Below, piece after piece: positions 1 through 4,175 of a DNA stretch of 5,365 nt. Every line of letters begins with the position of its first letter. Positions within the stretch are counted from its first letter, which is position 1. Origin of the DNA: an uncultured Rubrobacteraceae bacterium (GTDB lineage: Bacteria; Actinomycetota; Rubrobacteria; Rubrobacterales; Rubrobacteraceae); the NCBI GenBank assembly GCA_902805985.1, contig CADCUW010000309.1, positions 1 to 5,365 of the forward strand. The letters run 5' to 3'. The notes under the pieces are model-generated. The model worked only from the letters and a program-made list of their open reading frames with translations. It had not been told where the DNA came from and made no database searches. The translations under genes and the position numbers were made by a program.

Positions 1-413
1 TGGTCGTCGACGAGACTTTGAGGCTCTACCCGCCGGCCTGGATCACCAACCGCCAGGCAATCGCCGAGGACGAGATCCTGGGCCACCGTATCCCGGCCAA
101 ATCCTTCGTGTCTCTCAGCCCCTACGTTCTCCACCGCCACCCGGACTTCTGGGAGCGCCCGGACGCGTTCGACCCGGAGAGGTTCGCCCCGGGCCGGGAC
201 AACGGGCGTCCGCGCTTCGCCTACTTCCCGTTCGGCGGCGGACCGCGCCAGTGCATCGGCCAGAGCATGGCCCTCGTCGAGGCCCAGCTCGTCCTCGCGA
301 CGGTCCTCGCCCGCTGCCGGCTCCGCCCAGCCTCGCACAGACCCGTCGAAGCGGAGGCCCTCGCCACGCTCAGGCCGCGGGACGGCCTCCGCATGATCGT
401 GGAGGCAGCATGA
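1..413 (+). CDS. Cytochrome P450, C-terminal part (5' end outside window)
   Basis: Heme-thiolate monooxygenase that would insert one oxygen atom from O2 into an organic substrate using electrons from a separate donor. The reading frame is open from position 3 to the TGA at 411-413 (136 residues visible); the N-terminal two thirds lie upstream. The visible part begins in the K helix with ExxR (Glu at 12-14, Arg at 21-23, in ETLRLYPP). The PERF segment follows at 174-185, then the heme loop FGGGPRQCIG at 231-260 with the axial Cys at 252-254, then the L helix. The TTG at 18 lies inside ExxR and is not a start. The pattern (LRLYPP, PERF, FGGGPRQCIG) resembles the CYP102/CYP4/CYP110-like group more than the camphor-type bacterial P450s. 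The protein ends about 53 residues after the Cys, so no reductase domain is fused at the C-terminus. Its substrate cannot be told. It overlaps the next gene by 4 bases. The family call is very secure; the subfamily is a guess. Confidence 0.96.
   Translation, partial: VVDETLRLYPPAWITNRQAIAEDEILGHRIPAKSFVSLSPYVLHRHPDFWERPDAFDPERFAPGRDNGRPRFAYFPFGGGPRQCIGQSMALVEAQLVLATVLARCRLRPASHRPVEAEALATLRPRDGLRMIVEAA
401..413 (+). promoter_or_regulatory. RBS and ATGA stop/start overlap coupling P450 to the flavoprotein
   Basis: GGAGG at 401-405 lies 4 bases before the ATG at 410-412, and this ATG shares bases with the P450 TGA at 411-413. Such overlaps usually indicate one mRNA and translational coupling. 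The site also fixes the flavoprotein start. Confidence 0.8.
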
Positions 414-1870
414 CTCAAGAACGTCACGAGATAGTCGTGATCGGGGGCGGACCGGCCGGCGTCACCGCGGCGCTGCGTGCCAGGGAGCTCGGCTCCTCCG
501 TCGCCCTGGTCGAGCGCGGGAACATGGGCGGCACCTGCACCAACGACGGCTGCGTCCCGGCCCGCGTGCTCGCCCACGCGGCCCGGCTCGCGCGCGACGC
601 CGAACAGTTCGCCGACTACGGCCTGATCGGTGAAGCGCCCCGCGTGGACTTCGCCCGGCTCCTGAACCGCACCCAGCGCATCGTCTACGAGGTACAGGAG
701 AAAAAACAACTCAAGGCCAGGCTCGAAACGGCCGGCGTGCGGGTCGTCGAGCGCGCGGGAGAGGCGCGGTTCACCGACCCGCACACGCTCGCGCTAGACG
801 GTGCGGAAGAGTTGCACGGCGAGAAGTTCGTCCTCTGCGCCGGCGGGCACGCGCGCAGGATAGGGTTCCCCGGCGGCGAACACGCCCTGACCCACAGTGA
901 TATCTGGACGATGAAGGCCCTGCCCGCCTCGGTCGTCGTGGTGGGCGCCGCGGCCACGGGCTGCCAGCTCGCCTCGGTCTTCGCGGCGTTCGGGGCTCGC
1001 GTGACCATGCTCGACATGGCACCCCGAATACTGGGTGGAGAGGACGAGGCCGTCTCGCGCGGGGTGGCCGAAGCGTTCGAACGGCGTGGGATCGAACTCC
1101 TCACCGGCATCGGCGGCGTCGAACGCATAGAGAAGGAGGGCGGCAGACTCCGTCTCTTCTACACGCACGACGACGAGACCCGTGCGCTTGAGGCGGAAGC
1201 CGTCGTGCTCGCAGTCGGTTGGCCCGGCAACGTAGGATCGCTGAACCTCGACGCCGCTGGCGTGCGGGCCGAGCGCGGCTACGTTGCGGTGGACGACGCG
1301 CTCAGGACGAGCGCCCCGCACGTCTTCGCGGCCGGGGACGTCACCGGTCGCATGATGCTGGTCCAGAGCGCGACCTATGAGGGGGCTCTGGCCGCCGAGA
1401 ACGCCGCGCTCGGCGACGGGCGCGGCTACCGGCACGCCATCGTGCCGCACGGCGGTTTCACCGACCCGGAGTACGCCGGCGTGGGCCTCACGGAGCGTCA
1501 GGCTCGCGAAGAGGTCGGGGACGCGGACTGCGCCGTGGCCGTCGTACCCTACGCGGACCTTGACCGCGGCGTGATCGACGGCCGCCCCGAAGGCTCGTGC
1601 AAGCTGGTCGTCTCCCGCTCCTCGCGCCGCGTCCTCGGCGCCCACATCGTCGGTGAGCAGGCCGTCGAGGTCGTCCAGCTGGCCGCCGCGGCCATGCGTG
1701 CCGACATGCCGGTCGAGCAACTCGCCGACCTGGAGCTCGCCTACCCGACCTTTACGTCCGTGGTCGGTCTCGCCGCCCGCCAGATCGTTCGCGACCCGGA
1801 CGCCGCGCGAAGCCCACGAGGCTCCAAACACTCGGCTGCGGCGGAGTGGGAGCACAGCGAACGCGGGTAG
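410..1870 (+). CDS. FAD/NAD(P)-dependent disulfide oxidoreductase, LPD/MerA superfamily, atypical active site
   Basis: Homodimeric cytoplasmic flavoprotein of the class I pyridine nucleotide-disulfide oxidoreductases, 486 residues, normal family length. Order: FAD dinucleotide fold (GGGPAG, residues 12-17, ending at Glu35); redox disulfide Cys43-x4-Cys48 in GGTCTNDGCVPARVL; NAD(P) fold with a degenerate glycine motif GAAATG (179-184) ending in an acidic residue (VTMLD), which hints at NADH; FAD-binding AGDVTG (308-313); C-terminal dimerisation domain from about 345 (FTDPE at 350-354). The HPxxxE-type catalytic segment of dihydrolipoamide dehydrogenase is AYPTFTSVV here: Tyr445 replaces His and Ser450 replaces Glu. 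The CIPSK context is CVPAR. No C-terminal Cys pair of mercuric reductase is present. It is therefore unlikely to be a true LPD (E3), glutathione reductase or MerA. The start is the ATG at 410, because it overlaps the P450 stop (ATGA), has GGAGG at 401-405, and the FAD motif begins 11 residues later; longer in-frame starts would sit inside the P450. The substrate is unknown; redox supply to the P450 is possible. Confidence 0.93.
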   Translation: MTQERHEIVVIGGGPAGVTAALRARELGSSVALVERGNMGGTCTNDGCVPARVLAHAARLARDAEQFADYGLIGEAPRVDFARLLNRTQRIVYEVQEKKQLKARLETAGVRVVERAGEARFTDPHTLALDGAEELHGEKFVLCAGGHARRIGFPGGEHALTHSDIWTMKALPASVVVVGAAATGCQLASVFAAFGARVTMLDMAPRILGGEDEAVSRGVAEAFERRGIELLTGIGGVERIEKEGGRLRLFYTHDDETRALEAEAVVLAVGWPGNVGSLNLDAAGVRAERGYVAVDDALRTSAPHVFAAGDVTGRMMLVQSATYEGALAAENAALGDGRGYRHAIVPHGGFTDPEYAGVGLTERQAREEVGDADCAVAVVPYADLDRGVIDGRPEGSCKLVVSRSSRRVLGAHIVGEQAVEVVQLAAAAMRADMPVEQLADLELAYPTFTSVVGLAARQIVRDPDAARSPRGSKHSAAAEWEHSERG

Positions 1871-2031
1871 GATGGTTGGTCCCGCTGATGGCCGGGTGCA
1901 GTGGTGTTGTCGGGCGAATATTCGTAACGGTGCAAGGTGTACTCGCCTGACGAGGCCACAAGCAGCGCGGGAGCCCCCGCGAATCGCCCAGCCTCACCAC
2001 CAGACACCGAACCGGCGAAGATATCTTCATG

Positions 2032-2063
2032 AAACCTCAAAACCTCAAGACCTCAAAGCCTGA
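2032..2063. repeat. Degenerate 8-base tandem repeat, four units
   Basis: Four consecutive octamers read AAACCTCA, AAACCTCA, AGACCTCA and AAGCCTGA. The first two are identical, the third differs at one position and the fourth at two. On the minus strand the unit reads TGAGGTTT. It lies 13 bases beyond the base of the transketolase terminator. No function is assigned; it may be simple slippage. Confidence 0.75.
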
Positions 2064-2070
2064 CGAACCA

Positions 2071-2103
2071 AGAAAGGGGCCCGGTGGATCTCACCGGGCC
2101 TCG
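2071..2103 (-). terminator. Rho-independent-type terminator of the transketolase gene
   Basis: GGCCCGGTG (2078-2086) pairs perfectly with CACCGGGCC (2092-2100) around a 5-base loop, a 9-bp very GC-rich stem. Read on the minus strand, it begins 21 bases after the transketolase stop codon and is followed by TTTCTTGG, a short and imperfect T-tract. The plus-strand side has no T-run, so it is oriented for the minus-strand gene, though a strong stem could also slow plus-strand transcription. Confidence 0.7.
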
Positions 2104-2120
2104 GGATAGCAGGATGATGG

Positions 2121-3989
2121 CTACCGGTTCAGCAGGCTGCGTGCGGCGTCGGCTATGTGGGCGGCGTCTATGCCGTGGGAGCTCATGAGTTCTTCGGACT
2201 TGCCAGAGCCCGGCATCTTGGTGACGGCCAGGTGCCTGAACTCGACGGGCTCGCCGCCGTCCTCTGCCAGGGCGGAGAGGACGGCCTCGCCGACGCCGCC
2301 CTCGGGCCAGTGATCCTCGGCCACGACGACCCTGTTGCCCGACGCGCGCACGGCGGCCTGGATGCCGCCGGCGTCGATGGGCTTTATGGAGTAGCAGTCT
2401 ACGACGCGCACCGAGACGTTCTCGCCCGCGAGGGTGTCCGCGGCCTTGATGGCCTCGTGGACGGTGATACCGGATCCGATGATGGTGACCTCGTCGTCGT
2501 CGGACGAGGTTACCGTCTTGCTGCCGCCGATGGGGAATTCCTCGTCGGCGTCGTAGATGACGGGCGTCTTCGGGCGGAGGGTCCGCATGAAGCTTATGCC
2601 GCTCGTGTCGGCCATCTGGGCGACGAGCCTGGCGGTCTGGTTGGCGTCGGAGGGCTGGAGCACGGTCGAGCCGTGGACGGCGCGCATCATGGCGATGTCT
2701 TCGAGGGCCATCTGGGAGGGCCCGTCCTCGCCGATGGAGACGCCGGCGTGGGACCCGCTGAGCCGGATGTCCGCGCCGCTGATGGCGGCCATCCGGATAA
2801 AGTCGTAGGCGCGGGAGAGGAAGGCGGCGAAGGAGGAGGCAAACGGCACGTAGTTGCGCACGCTCATCCCGACGGCCGCGGCGAGCATCTGCTGCTCGGC
2901 GATGAACATCTCGAAGTAGCGCTCCGGGTACGCCTCGGCGAACTTCTGCGAGTAGGTGGAGTTGCTAACCTCGCCGTCGAGCGCGACGACGTCCCCGCGG
3001 GCCGCGCCGATGGCCTGGAGGGCCGCCCCGTAGGCGCCGCGGGTCGCCTCCTCGGCGCCGAGGGGCCAGGTGGGAAGCTCCGCCTCGCTCGTCGAGCCGC
3101 CGCCCGTGGAGGCCGTCCCTTCCGGCTTGTGGACCTCGACGCGCAGGTCGTTGGTGCCGCCGAGCTCTTCTAGGGCCTTCTCCTGGTCCTCGGGCTTGAC
3201 CGGCTTGCCGTGCATGCCGTCCACGTCCTCGAGGAACGAGACGCCGTAGCCCTTCTTGGTCTTGGCGACGATCAGGGTCGGGCCGTCGTTGCCGAGGGCT
3301 TCGGAGTAGGCGTTGTCGATGGCCTCGGGGTCGTGGCCGTCTACCTCGATGGCGTGCCAGCCGAAGGCGCGGGCGCGGTTCGCGTAGTGCTCGCCGTTCC
3401 AGCCGTCCATCGTCTCGCGGGTCTGGCCGAGGCGGTTCATGTCCAGGACGGCGATGAGGTTGTCCAGCTTGTAGAAGGAGGCGTGCTGGAAGGCCTCCCA
3501 CATCGAGCCCTCCGCCATCTCCGAGTCGCCGCAGAGGACCCAGACGCGGTAGGGCTCCTCGTCCAGGTACTTGCCGGCGAGCGCGACGCCGACGCCGATA
3601 GGGAGGCCCTGGCCCAGGGAGCCCGTGGCGACGTCCACCCAGGGGATGACCGGGGTAGGATGGCCCTGCAGGCGGCTGCCGAACTCGCGGAAGGTCATCA
3701 GTTCCTCGTCCGTGATCGCGCCAGCGGCCTTGTACATGGAGTAGAGGAGGGGGGAGGCGTGGCCCTTGGAGAAGATCAAATGATCGTTGCCCGGGTTATC
3801 CGGCTCGTCGAAGTCGTAGCGCAGGTACTTGCTCATCAGCACGCTCATCAGGTCCGCCGCCGACATCGACGAGGTCGGGTGGCCCGAGCTAGCACCCGTG
3901 CTCATGCGGATGCTGTCGGCCCGTAGCTGCTGGGCTAGCGCGCGCCACTCCTCCGAGCCGGCGGTCCGCTGGTCTATCTGCTGCGTCAC
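2121..3989 (-). CDS. tkt: Transketolase, animal-type
   Basis: Thiamine-diphosphate enzyme (EC 2.2.1.1) moving two-carbon units from ketoses to aldoses in the non-oxidative pentose phosphate pathway; cytoplasmic dimer. It has 622 residues in three parts. The PP domain (about 10-260) holds GHP (His37), KGH (His77), GHPTP (His110), the ThDP/Mg motif GDSEMAEG (Asp155) closing with Asn185 in LDMNRLGQ, and MHGKP (His260). A Gly/Ser/Thr-rich linker (about 291-302) follows. The Pyr domain (about 313-480) holds catalytic Glu365 in IAEQQM and SIGEDGPSQMALED (417-430). A C-terminal domain ends the protein. Wording such as YKLDN, NRLGQ, FGWHAI, HGKP, AEQ and GVSIGEDGPSQMALED matches mammalian transketolase, and its length of about 620 residues also fits; typical bacterial TktA is about 660. 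GDS replaces the usual GDG. The start is one of two consecutive GTG codons; the second (3987-3989) is preferred for RBS spacing. It is divergent from pckA and has its own terminator. Confidence 0.96.
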   Translation of the reverse strand: MTQQIDQRTAGSEEWRALAQQLRADSIRMSTGASSGHPTSSMSAADLMSVLMSKYLRYDFDEPDNPGNDHLIFSKGHASPLLYSMYKAAGAITDEELMTFREFGSRLQGHPTPVIPWVDVATGSLGQGLPIGVGVALAGKYLDEEPYRVWVLCGDSEMAEGSMWEAFQHASFYKLDNLIAVLDMNRLGQTRETMDGWNGEHYANRARAFGWHAIEVDGHDPEAIDNAYSEALGNDGPTLIVAKTKKGYGVSFLEDVDGMHGKPVKPEDQEKALEELGGTNDLRVEVHKPEGTASTGGGSTSEAELPTWPLGAEEATRGAYGAALQAIGAARGDVVALDGEVSNSTYSQKFAEAYPERYFEMFIAEQQMLAAAVGMSVRNYVPFASSFAAFLSRAYDFIRMAAISGADIRLSGSHAGVSIGEDGPSQMALEDIAMMRAVHGSTVLQPSDANQTARLVAQMADTSGISFMRTLRPKTPVIYDADEEFPIGGSKTVTSSDDDEVTIIGSGITVHEAIKAADTLAGENVSVRVVDCYSIKPIDAGGIQAAVRASGNRVVVAEDHWPEGGVGEAVLSALAEDGGEPVEFRHLAVTKMPGSGKSEELMSSHGIDAAHIADAARSLLNR

Positions 3990-3994
3990 CACTT

Positions 3995-4001
3995 ACCTCC
4001 T
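3995..4001 (-). promoter_or_regulatory. Strong RBS of transketolase; decides between two GTG starts
   Basis: On the minus strand AGGAGGT is followed by AA and then GTGGTGACG. From AGGAGG, the first GTG (3990-3992) is 3 bases away and the second (3987-3989) is 6 bases away. The usual spacing favours the second GTG; the difference is one residue. Confidence 0.75.
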
Positions 4002-4029
4002 GGAAAGGACTCCACTCCCGAACGGTGTC

Positions 4030-4060
4030 ATCATACCTACCCTGGCCCCGGATCACGCAA
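4030..4060 (-). promoter_or_regulatory. Candidate promoter of transketolase
   Basis: On the minus strand TATGAT (4035 to 4030) resembles a -10 box (5 of 6 bases). TTGCGT (4060 to 4055) could be a -35 box, with a long 19-base spacer. It would start transcription near 4023, about 34 bases before the GTG start, leaving room for the RBS. Spacer and -35 match are weak, so this is a suggestion from consensus only. Confidence 0.4.
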
Positions 4061-4110
4061 AACGGCCCGCGAACCCGGCGGCCTCGGCGGCGCGTAAAAC
4101 GCCGCTTTGC
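4057..4110. repeat. Imperfect long-spaced inverted repeat in the divergent promoter region
   Basis: GCAAAACGGC at 4057-4066 and GCCGCTTTGC at 4101-4110 are inverted copies matching at 9 of 10 positions, 34 bases apart. The left arm overlaps the candidate transketolase -35 box and the right arm overlaps the extended -10 of pckA. It could be a paired operator site; the length is small enough that chance cannot be excluded. Confidence 0.45.
4087..4105. promoter_or_regulatory. Dyad GCGGCG-N7-CGCCGC, first copy
   Basis: Perfect 6-bp inverted repeat around the 7-base centre CGTAAAA, just upstream of the candidate pckA -10 box, where a -35 box would lie. The TTT that follows in the plus direction is too short to call it a terminator. 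The same stem sequence recurs at 4128-4147. Possible operator. Confidence 0.45.
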
Positions 4111-4116
4111 TAGAAT
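4108..4116 (+). promoter_or_regulatory. Candidate extended -10 promoter of pckA
   Basis: TGC followed by TAGAAT (4111-4116) fits the extended -10 pattern TGnTATAAT, with 5 of 6 bases in the hexamer. No recognisable -35 box lies 16-18 bases upstream, which is usual for extended -10 promoters. Transcription would start around 4123, giving a leader of about 50 bases. Confidence 0.5.
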
Positions 4117-4127
4117 CCCGCGTGCGT

Positions 4128-4147
4128 CGCGGCGCCCATTCGCCGCG
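4128..4147. promoter_or_regulatory. Dyad/hairpin CGCGGCG-N6-CGCCGCG in pckA leader, second copy
   Basis: Perfect 7-bp inverted repeat with loop CCCATT. If transcription starts near 4123 it would form a hairpin at the very 5' end of the pckA mRNA, ending 28 bases before the start codon. It could protect the transcript end or, as DNA, serve as an operator. Its centre is about 41-42 bases from that of the first dyad. Confidence 0.5.
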
Positions 4148-4164
4148 CCTAATCGGAGCTTGCG

Positions 4165-4170
4165 AAGGGG
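4165..4170 (+). promoter_or_regulatory. RBS of pckA
   Basis: AAGGGG lies 5 bases before the ATG at 4176. It is weaker than the transketolase RBS but well spaced, and supports this ATG over the in-frame GTG at 4122, which sits at the predicted transcription start. An in-frame stop lies at 4095-4097. Confidence 0.65.
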
Positions 4171-4175
4171 AAAAC

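Larger units (their letters stand above)
1871..2120. other. Intergenic region between convergent genes
   Basis: This 250-base gap separates the flavoprotein stop (1870) from the transketolase stop (2121). It holds no convincing gene. It is visibly less GC-rich in places than its surroundings. It contains perfect palindromes CGAATATTCG (1915-1924), GAAGATATCTTC (2017-2028) and TTCATGAA (2026-2033), a weak CGCGGG/CCCGCG hairpin at 1966-1981 without a T-run, a degenerate octamer repeat (2032-2063) and a terminator hairpin (2078-2100). No clear terminator for the plus-strand operon was seen. Confidence 0.7.

Noticed and set aside
18..20. TTG as a start codon for a short 131-residue protein
   Set aside because: It is the Leu inside the P450 ExxR motif, and the frame is open to the left edge with matching P450 sequence.
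696..707. AGGAG followed by A6C, resembling a programmed frameshift site
   Set aside because: The frame reads GAG AAA AAA CAA, so the run is not in the phase required for a classic slippery heptamer, and the protein continues normally in the same frame.
794..1855. Long minus-strand open frame (353 codons) opposite the flavoprotein gene
   Set aside because: It mirrors a gene with clear family motifs throughout, and its translation shows no domain of its own. Long antisense frames are expected in high-GC coding DNA because stop codons are rare.
410..1870. Annotation as mercuric reductase (merA) or dihydrolipoamide dehydrogenase (lpdA)
   Set aside because: MerA's C-terminal Cys pair is missing and no mer genes are present. 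The LPD His-Glu dyad is missing and no E1/E2 dehydrogenase genes are nearby.
1872..2063. Possible 63-residue small protein directly after the flavoprotein stop
   Set aside because: It has an ATG but only a poor GGTAGG-like site before it. Its third codon positions are much less GC-rich than those of the neighbouring genes, its Arg-rich sequence shows no pattern, and it reads through the palindromes and the octamer repeat.
2157..3926. Two long plus-strand open frames (338 and 238 codons) opposite transketolase
   Set aside because: Their composition is Gly/Val/Asp/Arg-rich with no recognisable motif, and transketolase motifs run unbroken on the other strand. They are shadows.
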